From assembly GCA_024195265.1 (NCBI GenBank), contig JAJLRJ010000005.1, positions 26,186,322 through 26,250,321 of the forward strand: DNA of 64,000 nucleotides, written 5' to 3'. Positions 54,101 through 64,000 of this stretch are shown piece after piece (within the stretch, counting starts at the first letter, position 1; each line of letters begins with the position of its first letter). This DNA comes from Dendrophyllia cribrosa (taxonomy: Eukaryota; Cnidaria; Anthozoa; Scleractinia; Dendrophylliidae). The notes under the pieces were generated by a model. That model was given only the letters and a program-made list of their open reading frames with translations, was not told the origin of the DNA and ran no database searches. Made by a program: the position numbers and the translations under genes.

Positions 54101-57100
54101 ACTGGAGTTTAATATTGCGGATTGCCGATTTTTTTTAGTTTCAATGAAACAAATTTTCTGCGAATACCAATTTCAGGCTTTATGGCTGGGAACAAATTTT
54201 CGTGGATCTTGGTTTTTCACGTATGGTACATGTACTTGTACATTTGTATATAACAATATGGAAATATAATGTTGTCTTGTTTATTTTAGCTGCGAATACA
54301 GCTGCCTCTCATCGCTCCCGGCCACAAGAGGCGTTCGCCCGAGATAGCGCGAACTCCCCTTGCAGCCAGGAGCGATAAGAGGCGGCTGTATTCGCAGGCT
54401 ATGTTTATTTTTACTTTAAATTTTCTATACTTGTGTCATTAATGGGTCTCCCATTACAATTCCATGACTATGGTAAGGTATGATTTTGTATACTACAGCA
54501 GTGGGCAAAACACATCAAATACAAGTTCAATAGTCATGTTAGTCAATAGATGAACTTTATAAACAGCTGTCATTTGTAGGATCAGTCAATTAACCATGAA
54601 TTTAAAATATTATTTCATGCTCTTCCTCCTGGGCTGGTGCGAACTCCTTGGTGTTCAAATGGAGTACATTTCTGTAGTGAGAGTTTTTTTCAATGGCAGG
54701 AGTTTATTTTCATGGGATATGTTGCAGGTTAAAATTATTTTAGGTTAAAATTATTTCAAACTAGGTTAATTGTTATTTTCTTTTGTCTGACTTTATGTAA
54801 ATGAATTTGTGACAAAGGAAAATAAAAATTAACCTAGTTTGAAATAATTTTAACCCAAAATAATTTTAACCTACGACAGATATCTTATTTTTGTGGATTG
54901 TTGGAAAACCTACAAAATTTGCAAAAATTAGATCCCAAAAAAAACTGAAATTTAAACTTGCCCTAAGTATTACTTGCCCGTACAAGATTTTAAAAAAATT
55001 AATAATTATTGTTATTTCAGCTTATTTCACAAGCAGCTTGTCCATATTATCTTGCCCTTCGGGCAAGTGAGTCCAGGAAAAGTTACTTGGCATGCCTAAC
55101 ACAAAAATCTACTTGTCCCGGACAACCGGACGGGACTTTTTTCGAGCGCTGCACATGGTAGGCCCCCAATCCCTTAAACCCACCCCTACAGGTTATATAA
55201 GTTAATGAATCACGCTTCTCTTAATAATGACTGAAAATCAATCATATACATGTAATACCATTGCAATTATTAAATTGTCCATGACATTATTTCTGTTAGT
55301 AAATATTTTTGTACTTAATTGTAATTGGCACACAGGTTTCGTGAAGATGTTTTCAAAAAAGGTGAGGTTGGCGGTCACTGTCATTTCAAGAAAGATTTGC
55401 ATAAGAACCAGGGCAAAAACAAGAGTCCCCTTCAATCGTGGTGAGTTGACAGGCTATATTCTCAGTCATGTACTTTGATCTAATCCCTCTCTCACATAAT
55501 GTGATGTGCAGTCTGCTAGATCATAAACAAGAATAAATATGCTTATTTGTGAGTTCTGGATGAAAAAACGATTACAGTGTTCATATAAACTAAGATTTGT
55601 CTTGAACAGGTTTTCAAAAACTTATAATTAAAATAATCATGTGAAATTTGTCAACATTGGTGTACTGACGAGGCACTACATGTAATATGTAATTGAAGGG
55701 CTCCCTGCAACAACGTCCTGAGTGTGTTTTTGGTAACTTTCACTAAAATTGTATGTTTTAGGCCTTTGAAAGCACAGTTTTGTCAAATTAATGATTTATT
55801 ATTGTTAAGGTACTTAAAACAGCTCCAAAATGGGGAAGAAAATCCACATCTTTGAGAAAATGTTTTGGGCCCCCAGGACACCCTATGTATCTTTTCAAAA
55901 TAAAAAATTATTCTGTTCGAAGATAGATAATTTGTTGACCTGGATTAAATCCTTTCAGTCATATGTACATGATCCAGTCATAATTTTGGTAAGTGAGTCC
56001 CTTTGGAGGCCAAAAATCCAGGATTTCTGTGAAAATTTTCCAAAAACGCACTGAGGACGTTATTGCAGGGAGCCCTTCAATTGCTTCCACCAATGTGGCT
56101 GCATCCCAGAGTTGTTTTCTTACATGTACATGTATGTGGGTTTGTTTGCTGGTTCTCCTTCTTCCCCTGAGAGCCTCTCCTGCTCGTTTTGCTCCAATGC
56201 TCCCCCTCCCCACCCTCATCATCCAACTCCTCCCTCTCCTCCCCTCAAAGCCATCCCCATGGGTATTAAAGTAGGTGACCATTATCTGTTGCATTTGCAA
56301 CAGGCAAAACTTTAATGTATAATTATGCAAGCCTTACATGTATGTACTGGTCAGCAAAATTACCAAGAAAAGTTTACAGCTGATGGATGGAGTGAAAAGT
56401 TGGATATATGTCGCTTTCTGCTATTAAAATAACTTGTTCAACTCTTTGAAAATTTATAAGTTACGAAATATGTTGCTCAAAGCAGAAATTGAACCCATGA
56501 TGCATGTCTCCATGGTTACTAGTGGGGCTTGCATGCATGATGATCACTATACTATATATTAAACAATGCAACTACACTTGTGGCCACTAACATGTAGTGA
56601 AACTTGTTTTATAAACAAGAACTTATTAAAGAAAGCTTTTTTTCATTAATCAGTAGATAATTATATAAAAGCCTTTTTATAATTAAAATAACATTCAGTA
56701 ATAACTTTTTTTGTTTAAAGGTTTGCAGAGCTAGAGCATTTTACTTCACTTGCTGTCAAACCCATTCAGACTGGAAACTGCGATGTGGTCATACAAAGAC
56801 CAACAATATTTATGAAATTGGATGCAGGTAATTCATACAAAAATGTGAGCTTGCCACTTACAGTAGCACTTGTATAAAGTGGAATAAAAGCTGAATGGAT
56901 CGGAAGTAATGATGAGTGTAATGGTGAGTGGTAATTATGGTTCGATAAACCCTATTCACTCTTTCACTCCTAGAGTCAATGATGATGACTGTAGTGTTGT
57001 TCATTGCTTTTGAGTCTGTTGATGAAATCCTATGGTGTGACCATTCAAATGAAACCTCTTCAGCAGTACTTTTGCATGGTACTATTAATTTTGTTCTAAC

Positions 57101-60100
57101 TTTTGAGTCTGTTGATGAAATCCTGTGGTGTGACCATTTAAATGAAACCTCTTCCCTAGTACTTTTGCATGGTACCATTACAAAATCAAAATTGGAATTT
57201 TTCTTGAACTTTAATTTTTTGCACTCTTTTGAGTTAAAGTCTTGCCACTTACATGTAGTTCAATGGAACTGAACTGTCTGAGCATGAACTGCAGTTAAAC
57301 CTTGGTTAACGAAATCCTGACCAGGCAATCCTCCTTCCAGGGGTCTGTTTCTCGACAGTCTCAATAACTGTTTGGGTCCGGAGCTACATTTTTAAAAAAA
57401 AATCATACATGTATAATGATCTATAAAATGGTGGCGACTTGTTTTTAATGTAGTAGTAGTAGTAGTAGTGGTAGTGGTAGTGGTAGTGGTAGTGGTAGTG
57501 GTAGTGGTAGTGGTAGTGGTAGTGGTAGTGGTAGTGGTAGTGGTAGTGGTAGTGGTAGTGGTAGTGGTAGTGGTAGTGGTAGTGGTAGTGGTAGTGGTAG
57601 TGGTAGTGGTAGTGGTAGTGGTAGTGGTAGTGGTAGTGGTAGTGGTAGTGGTAGTGGTAGTGGTAGTGGTAGTGGTAGTGGTAGTGGTAGTGGTAGTGGT
57701 AGTGGTAGTGGTAGTGGTAGTGGTAGTGGTAGTGGTAGTAGCGTGGTAGTCCTAGTCCAGTAGTCGTAGTCATAGTCGTAGTAAACTTTATTTAAATTTG
57801 TCAATCGTTCTTAACTAGCATTTCTCACACTTATTGGTGACACTAATTAAAAACTAAGATAAACATTAAAATTTTATAAAAATCAGTCAGGTCAAGTCAG
57901 GTCAGGTCTTATTGAACTTAAGGAGATACAGTGGCCCAAGCTTGCGTCTCTTCACCACATTGTCTCCCTTCACTCAGTGCAAGGTTGTTGTGGGTGTTAT
58001 TTGCGGATAAAATATGTTCTCAGGTTAAATTAGTAATTTAGGTTCAAAGTGTACCCAGTATTCAATCTATTAGGACAATTATTAAAGGGGGGGGGGGGGG
58101 GGGGGGGGGGGGAGAGAACCTCAACTACAAGGTGGTTGTTATGGAATAGTTCCAAACCGCACATAATCGGTTTCTTAACTTCCTTGACGATGATGTTTAA
58201 TTTGGTCATGTTTGTTCTGTTAATGGTTCCATCAACTGAGTCACAACCAAATTTGGTAAGTCACGTGACCAGATCATAAAAACCCTTAAAAGTCAAACAT
58301 CTTACATTTTTCCTAAAAAAAAAAAACAATGTAGACTACTAAAGAACATCCTAATGAAAAATCTGTAGTATGGATGAAAAAGCTATGATGTCATAAAGGT
58401 GTATTTCCATAACATTTTTCTTTAATTTTGTAGCTTTCCTTTTTTGTCTAAACAGTAATTCCATGCTACAGATGTTAAGACAAGTTGAATTGCTTAATAT
58501 GATTTGCCAAAAAGTTAGGATTTTTATCTCTGCAGTCTTTTTGTTTGAATTTTTGTGCTTTTTCATTCTTACACATGGTTGAGGACTACTGGCACTAGTT
58601 GTGTATGTGCAATGTAAATTTAGTGATGTCTTGTGTTCAGTTTCATAGTTGACCCACCATGTTAGCATGTGAGAAATGCTAACCATGAAATAATTCCTAG
58701 CAACAACTTTAAAACTGTAGTTAAGGTTCAGCAGCTATAAAATTAACACTATAAACCCTAACACAAGCTAATCGTCACTCCCGGCACAAAGATACTTACA
58801 TGTCTGTAGCCATTGGGGTGACAGTTTGCTTTCTGTTAGGCCTAGGGTTAGGGTAATTTAAAACCTACCTAGATTGAATACAGAGAACACCAGGCCTATA
58901 TTGAAAACTGAGTCAACCTGAAAACAGATTTGACCTGCAACAGGTGCATGTACACCAGTGGATTTTATTAATAGTTATCAGTGAACATTATTACGTAGTC
59001 AAAGACACAGTCCTAAATTGTGGTTCATTTGTTTTAGGGATTAATTTATATCACCACTTCTGTGACTTTGTGAACCTTTATGTGACCCAACACATGAATG
59101 GAAGTTTTAATACTGATGTCAACATTGTCATGTGGGACACTGTAAGTATTTATAATATATACTAGCAGTAATTACAGATTATGGCGACGCGTTCGAAGGA
59201 ATTTCCGGCGGAAATGAGCCCCTGAAAAAAACAATAGGGGCGGCCATTTGGAAGACCGTCTACCAAAAAATCTCAAATTTTACTGCACATAAACCACAGG
59301 GCAACCAACACGAAATTAGGATTGCGTTCTTTGAACGCGATTAAACCTAAAAAATAGAAAACAATTCATTTCATGCACAACGATGCAAACATGAGAAAGT
59401 TTGAATTAACAATTCAAACGTTTTTATATGAACCCGTGTTGCAGAAAAGGGAAGGTTTAATCTCAAGTACAAAATGTACAATCATGTAACATTCCCTCAA
59501 GTGTTTGCATCAGGAATTCTCTTAAAGCCCCATTCACACCAATGGTTAAACATGTTTAAATGTTGTTAATTAGTTTAAAACATGTTAAGAAAAATATCTC
59601 CTAACCTCCCGTAATACTTGAAATAAAATATTTACTAAAATAATTTTCATTACTGACTAATTAATTACAGTGTACCATCCAGGTTAAGTTTGGAATTGAG
59701 TCATACACACTTTCGAACGTTCAAGATAAAGAGGCTAAAAACGTTGTGTGAACGGGATTTGTTAACTGAAGGCGGCATGATTTTTCATTTCTTTTATAAA
59801 ATGAAATAAATTGAAATAATGAAATATCTATTTTACACACAGTGTGTTTGTGTGCGAATGTGACGTGTGCACCAAACCAGTGCAAATGTGACAATCAGGT
59901 TATTTTACTCTTTTTAGACTACATGTACGCACTAAAGTTAGGGAAACACTTTCAAAACATAGATTTGGGAGATGACTGCATGTTGTACATGCACATATAC
60001 AATCAACAATTTATTCAGCAAAAAGCTGCAATGAATTGGCTGTTCGTTTTTACTACTTGGGTTTGATCTATTCTTCAAACATTTTTAAAGAGAGAAAAAA

Positions 60101-60403
60101 ATAAAACGGACAAGTTCCTAAAAAATTAATACCCAGGCAACATAATTATTTTCACTGAATACCCATATGACTGTATTGATTAAATACTCAGGCTACATAA
60201 AAATAATGTAGAACTACATGACTGTTCATTTTGCTGAAAATTACATTGTTGATAGTCAAATTTGTGATTATTATGCTTCATTGTTTTTCTATTATCTCGT
60301 TATGGTACAGAGTTCTCTTTCATATCGCGACTTCTTCTCAGACACCTGGAAGGCATTTACCAAGTATCCAATAATCCATTTAAAGGAATATGCTGGAAAG
60401 CGT
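51022..60403 (+). CDS. EOGT: EGF domain-specific O-GlcNAc transferase (EOGT), 5' part, truncated by window end
   Basis: Transfers N-acetylglucosamine from UDP-GlcNAc to Ser/Thr of EGF repeats (for example in Notch) in the ER lumen; glycosyltransferase family 61. Exons: 51022-51189, 51470-51570, 53091-53199, 53521-53621, 55336-55440, 56721-56827, 59038-59141, 60311-60403, with phases 0, 2, 0, 2, 2, 1, 0, 0, all consistent. 296 codons are in the window. Matches to the family in order: [118 protein letters not shown]. The catalytic C-terminal half and the ER-retention end are beyond the right edge. Confidence 0.93.
51470..51570 (+). CDS. EOGT: EOGT exon 2
   Basis: [10 protein letters not shown] aligns with the KYCWGYEKSC run of vertebrate EOGT; four cysteines are in this exon. 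Phase 0 in, 2 out; donor TG before GTGAGG. Confidence 0.9.
51880..52131. repeat. Two tandem hairpin repeats with an outer inverted pair
   Basis: TTGCCTGTACTGCAGTCTT...CAGTACAGGCAGC occurs at 51890-51954 and again at 52023-52085. Around the second, ATAATGTTCTCTGGCCAAAA and TTTTGGCCAGAGAACATTAT are inverted, so one hairpin sits inside another. Confidence 0.85.
53091..53199 (+). CDS. EOGT: EOGT exon 3
   Basis: [20 protein letters not shown] then LCQPKEP, nearly the vertebrate IFWKQADFGY...LCQPKET. Acceptor TTTTACAG. Confidence 0.93.
53521..53621 (+). CDS. EOGT: EOGT exon 4
   Basis: [20 protein letters not shown] then FDFRNFN. The acceptor follows a T-rich tract ending CAAG. Confidence 0.92.
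53721..53992. mobile_element. MITE with AAGGCTGGTTTTCAC ends
   Basis: AAGGCTGGTTTTCACTAACG and CGTGAAAACCAGCCTT are inverted; the interior alternates GGAGTCGGAGTCGTAA-like and complementary words. Confidence 0.8.
54278..54410. mobile_element. 115-bp hairpin of the TAG/9-bp-duplication group
   Basis: Element 54287-54401: TAGCTGCGAATACAGC pairs with GCTGTATTCGCAGGCTA (one base bulge), and GCCTCTCATCGCTCC with GGAGCGATAAGAGGC. A perfect 9-bp flank TGTTTATTT is on both sides. Confidence 0.87.
54727..54873. mobile_element. MITE with GGTTAAAATTATTT ends, copy 2
   Basis: GGTTAAAATTATTTTAGGTT and AACCCAAAATAATTTTAACC are inverted, and AACTAGGTTAA/TTAACCTAGTT inside. Same family as 35450. Confidence 0.8.
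55336..55440 (+). CDS. EOGT: EOGT exon 5
   Basis: [20 protein letters not shown] then KSPLQSW (phase 2 to the next exon). Acceptor CACACAG, donor TG before GTGAGT. Confidence 0.92.
55441..56720. other. EOGT intron 5, nothing recognised
   Basis: No gene or named mobile element. GGGCTCCCTGCAACAACGTC near 55699 and GACGTTATTGCAGGGAGCCC near 56057 are inverted, so 55690-56080 may be one MITE (ends AATTGAAGGGCTCCC / GGGAGCCCTTCAATT). Confidence 0.6.
56721..56827 (+). CDS. EOGT: EOGT exon 6
   Basis: [20 protein letters not shown] then [16 protein letters not shown]. Acceptor TTTAAAG is a little weak; donor CAG before GTAATT. Confidence 0.92.
57000..57180. repeat. Tandem duplication with GAGTCTGTTGATGAAATCCT
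   Basis: TTTTGAGTCTGTTGATGAAA and the 70 bases after it occur twice (about 57008 and 57102) in direct orientation, with GTACTTTTGCATGGTAC ending each. Confidence 0.85.
57448..57742. repeat. (GTAGTG)n hexanucleotide microsatellite
   Basis: About 45 nearly perfect units with a (TAG)n start. The right side joins AAACTTTATTTAAATTTGTC, a - strand retroposon 3' end, so the array probably grew from that tail. Confidence 0.97.
57743..57920 (-). mobile_element. Retroposon 3' end
   Basis: Reads on the - strand as ...AATTTAAATAAAGTTTACTACG and joins the hexamer array. A second tail-like (GGTCA)n stretch begins at about 57885. Confidence 0.4.
58087..58112. repeat. Poly(G) tract
   Basis: About 25 Gs in EOGT intron 6. 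Confidence 0.9.
59038..59141 (+). CDS. EOGT: EOGT exon 7
   Basis: [20 protein letters not shown] then [10 protein letters not shown], the most conserved stretch seen here. Acceptor TTTTAG, donor ACT before GTAAGT. Confidence 0.95.
59142..60310. other. EOGT intron 7, nothing recognised
   Basis: AT-rich. Near 59170-59345 GAGCCCCTGAAAAAAACAAT resembles TTGCCCCTGAAAAACACAAA at 25185, a possible dispersed repeat. Confidence 0.35.
60311..60403 (+). CDS. EOGT: EOGT exon 8 (last one in the window)
   Basis: [20 protein letters not shown] then [11 protein letters not shown]. The next family residues (VCFKE...) are not found before base 64000. Confidence 0.95.
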
Positions 60404-60699
60404 GTAAGTATTTACTACGGTGTAATATAAGTATAATTTCTATACTGGCATGACTCCGATGATTAATTCTGCTCTGGTTGTTTATTAAACGCCAGTCATT
60501 GCCAACAGCATCAGACAGTCAAGTTCTTTTCAGAACTACAAACACTAACCTGAATGATCACACTTGACAGACTTTTATACTGACAACAATAATAATTAAA
60601 ATTATTTATTATATTTTAACTCAGGGTTAACTTTTCATATGGCCAGTTGTGACACACACTGGCCCTGCTGAATCATACAAAAAACGTCAGTGTTTAATC

Positions 60700-60895
60700 G
60701 CAGAGCTCTCGCGGAGCCCCATACTCATAGAACCTATGCCTGTCATTTTTCATGGTCATGGCTAGCGGAATGTTTCGAGGACGCGCGTCCGTAACATATG
60801 TGTCCGTGCATCGGAGCGTCGTGAAAGGCTAGCTCGCGGGCGCATATGATGTAGCAAAACATGCGTGTATGACGCCACACAACATCCTGGATCTT
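60700..60895. repeat. Dispersed repeat, copy 2
   Basis: Shares long stretches, in order, with 6541-6726 (GAGCCCCATACTCATAGAAC, CATGGCTAGCGGAATGTTTC, TGACGCCACACAACATCC). Confidence 0.7.
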
Positions 60896-61246
60896 AGAAA
60901 TTTTGAAACCAAAGCAAGGCTTTGTTTTTCACGCGGCTACACAGCCGAATGTCACGTCAGCTCGGTAAACACTTCTGATCAAATGTTTTGCTGCATTTAG
61001 CGGAGAAAACCGTTTCAAATTAAAGTCGTTATTTTCCTGCATTTTTTTGTGCTTTGCTACTCTGGGATACTAATTAAAGGATACTAAGAAGCCGCCATAT
61101 GTAGCGGAAAAAGAAGAGCTAATTCAGGTATAAAATATTGCTTTGAGGAAATTCGTATGCTTTTATCAATGCGGGAAGATGTTTCTCACCTCGGATTTCA
61201 GAACTGAAGAAGCGGAGATGTAACGAATTTCCAGCATTCGAGGGAC

Positions 61247-62455
61247 TTAAGGTGGCTCCAAGTAGTTTTTGTTGGGTCACACTTCCCATTTTGAATGCGC
61301 TTATACATAATCTTACTTTAGCTCAATGAATCTGAATTTGATACCATATGTTAGGCTTGGATGAAAGTTTTGAGCGATGCTCTTTTTATGCTAATCGGCG
61401 TTTCCATAGAAACAGTAAACAAACATGACGAAAAAACAGTTTTTCCAAAATATCTTTCGATTTTAAGGTTACCCGCGACAAGTGAATAAATGCGTTATAA
61501 TCTACACAGTGTAGCATACTAAATGGGAAAATTTCAAACAAATTAAACTGTTCGATTTTGAATAATTCGCTAAAACATTTTTAACACGTGTTTTTTTCAT
61601 GTTTGAAATATAAGCGGTCAAAACATTCCACAGGTCTCACAAATTATCATTAAATTACCACAGGAAGTTTCCTCAGACTTAAATTATTACTCCCTGCAAA
61701 TAGGGATGATATCTGTTTACAAACATTCTTTTTGTTATTCAAATGTGCCAGCCACTGGAACAAAAGAACCATATTTGCCATATTTGTTTACCTTTGTTTC
61801 GGCAGCCAATAAGGCTCTGGTTGGCACATTAATAACAATTGGCGACGTCGTTGATATCTTCCCTATAGCTCTGACTAATTCCTCGGCAATAAAGAGATCG
61901 AGCTTTTCATTCAAATGCAGTTTTGCTTGAGGTTTTCGCTCTTTTTAAACTGCATTTGAATGAAAAGCTCGATCTCTTTATTGCCGAGGAATTAGTCAGA
62001 GCTATTTGCAGGGAATAATAATTTTAGTCTGAGGAAATTTTCGGTGGTAATTTAATGATAATTTGTGAAACCTATGGAATGTTTTGACCGCTTATATTTC
62101 AAACATGAAAAAACACGTGTTAAAAATGTTTTAGCGAATTATTCAAAATCGAACAGTTTAATTTGTTTGAAATTTTCCCATTTAGTATGCTACACTGTGT
62201 AGATTATAACGCATTTATTCACTTGTCGCGGGTAACCTCAAAATCGAAAGATATTTTGGAAAAACTGTTTTTCGCCATATTTGTTTACCGTTGCTATGGA
62301 AACGCTGGTTTGCATAAAAAGAGCATCATCCAAAACTTTCATCCAAGTCTAACATCTGGTATAAAATTCAGATTTATTGAGCTGAAGTAAGAGTATGTAT
62401 AAGCGCATTCAAAAATTGAAGTGTGACCCAAAAAAACTACTTGGAGCCACCTTAA
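61247..62455. mobile_element. 1.2-kb TTAA foldback element
   Basis: TTAAGGTGGCTCCAAGTAGT at left and ACTACTTGGAGCCACCTTAA at right start arms of about 515 bases that are inverted copies almost to the middle, with a loop of about 25 bases near 61920-61947. TTAA is at both edges. The left arm carries a 165-bp insert (61704-61868) flanked by ATAG, absent from the right arm. Confidence 0.9.
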
Positions 62456-63735
62456 AGTGCCCCTGTGATCAAATTTTTTATTTTCATTTTTTTTACATTT
62501 TCGTGTACAATTAGACTTTCTTACTCATCTTGCCAAATTTCAATTCATTACGAACATCAGAAGTCGAATTTACGGCCGCCATTACTCTACCTTGTTCCAA
62601 GGCTTGGTTGCGAATGGGAGAAAGTGACGTCAAAGGCTCAAACATACCTCACGGGTTGAAATTATAATAACAACAAGACGCTGTGGAAGCGTATACTTGG
62701 GCGTCGTTGTATTAGGCATATTGGAGAATAATTGTCTTGGGAATCTGCATGCACGTTATTTCACGGTTTGATGATAAAGAGTATTCGGATAGTGTGAGCA
62801 GTCTAACAAAGAAGCGCGTTAACCGTCAAAACAAGAAGACACAGTACACTTTAATAGCGTGCGAGATCGCACGTAAATTATTAAAGTAGCGTGTCAACTG
62901 TGTCAAAAGACGAGTACATGCTGAAAAATACAAATCGATGCCTACTTTGTACTTACCGTTGAAAAAAAAGGCCGTATGTCAGAGTTTCCCGATGGTTGTT
63001 ATTGGTTTTAGCTAAATCTTGTAACTAGCTGGTCTGTGTTTCTGACACTTTTGAAGTGAATGCAAATGTAGCCGCAAAGTGGCCTTTCGAAGCCATGATG
63101 TAATTGCCTGGTCCGGACCCGAGATCAAAACAACTTTTCCAATTGAAAGTTTTGCTGGAAGTATTCCCGCGGTTATTATAATAAAGTTTGAATGAAACTT
63201 ATAACTTTAATCAAAGTTAACGACAGAAGTGATAATTTAGGAGGAGAGAAACAAATTTAGCCCTTTGAAACATATTTTTGCAGTTGAGGTAAAAATGTTG
63301 CAATTTGCATAATGTGAAAGTAATTTGAAACCTTTCCAGTAACGCATAACGCAGCTGTTTCATAAAACATCTCGCAATCAGTCACACGAAAATATATCCA
63401 GTTTTTATTCCTCTGTATCCGAAACACAGAAAAGAATATTAAATGAAAAAGTGATCGCTTTAAGGTTATTTTCGCCCGAGAAACATTCACTAGCGGAAGC
63501 AAAACTCGCAAGTAACGTCTCGCAAGACAACGCGTGCATTGTTTACATCTTCTCTCGGCGGTGAATTTTTGCACCCAAAGTTTCAGTTGGCTGTTCTGTT
63601 CCTTCAACTTCACGAAATAAAAATTAATGAAAGGCAAACAACCGAAAGAAGTGAAATTAATTGGGATTCCTACCACGCTTATATTTCTTCCTTCGCTGTC
63701 CCCTGTTCACTTCTTATTAAGGGACCGATCGTTTA
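62456..63735. other. EOGT intron continuation, nothing recognised
   Basis: No exon that matches the rest of EOGT, and no named repeat. Reading frames on either strand lack family features. Confidence 0.4.
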
Positions 63736-63831
63736 TTACGTCCCAGGGGGGGGGGGGGGGGCGGTGGTTTTTAAAAAAGTGCAGTGTTTCAAAACTGAAC
63801 CCCCCAAAATATGTTGAAGTAAAATTTATAC

Positions 63832-63872
<41 letters not shown>

Positions 63873-64000
63873 TTCCCAATTCTTGTGTAAAAAATTTACG
63901 TTAAGTACCAGGGAAAAATTTACCCCCCTAAAACGGGCTTGTTTTAAAATTATACCCCCCCCCCCCCCCTCAAAACCACCGCCCCCCCCCTGGGACGTAA
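63734..64000. mobile_element. MITE with TTACGTCCCAGGGGG ends and poly(C)
   Basis: TTACGTCCCAGGGGGGGGG and CCCCCCCCCTGGGACGTAA are inverted, next to GGTGGTTTT/AAAACCACC. A pure C run of about 40 bases lies inside (63832-63872). Its right end is the last base of the window. Confidence 0.8.

Noticed and set aside
57384..57804. Poly-valine, poly-Leu-Pro and poly-His-Tyr frames
   Set aside because: Artefacts of the (GTAGTG)n array.
63257..63676. 139-codon - strand frame
   Set aside because: No family motif, no start context and no splice partners; it lies in an EOGT intron with ordinary composition.

Overview
This window is eukaryotic and animal. It holds three multi-exon genes on the + strand, with GT-AG introns and a dense load of transposon fragments between and inside them. 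The gene set (a receptor tyrosine kinase, an NR2C-type nuclear receptor and an EGF-domain O-GlcNAc transferase), the tRNA-derived SINEs, CR1/L2-like and L1/Tx1-like LINE pieces, a Penelope-like element and many MITEs fit a cnidarian, most likely an anthozoan such as a stony coral. The phylum is an inference from sequence style; no database was searched.

Layout: (1) 73-21425: a receptor tyrosine kinase of about 1,020 residues. It has two alternative signal-peptide first exons, two Ig-like domains, one FN3 domain, one membrane segment, a juxtamembrane region of about 300 residues and a split kinase domain. Its introns carry a pentanucleotide satellite, LINE tails, a SINE and several MITEs. (2) 21.5-33 kb: no host gene recognised; it is filled with TTAA-type MITEs, LINE 3' ends and a 1.3-kb inverted-repeat element carrying a piece of a RecQ-like helicase. 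(3) 33070-43083: a nuclear receptor of about 402 residues related to TR2/TR4 (NR2C), in four coding exons. Its introns hold an L1/Tx1-like LINE split by a TTAA element, a SINE, a Tc1/pogo-like MITE, and a second inverted-repeat element with a RecQ-like fragment. (4) 43.1-51 kb: MITEs, a Penelope-like element and a 1.5-kb Harbinger-like element. (5) 51022-60403: the first eight coding exons (296 codons) of EOGT, the ER enzyme that puts O-GlcNAc on EGF repeats; the gene runs off the right side. A 1.2-kb foldback element follows in its next intron.

The three genes are not an obvious functional unit: one acts at the cell surface, one in the nucleus and one in the ER lumen. The most unusual structure is a set of five elements that begin TAG and end CTA and are each flanked by a 9-bp target duplication (one with a mismatch). 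Two of the five carry N-terminal pieces of RecQ-like helicases, and in these two each end is itself a hairpin. No transposase is visible in any of them.

Exon borders were read by eye from splice signals, reading phase and family resemblance. All family names are from recognition, not from searches.
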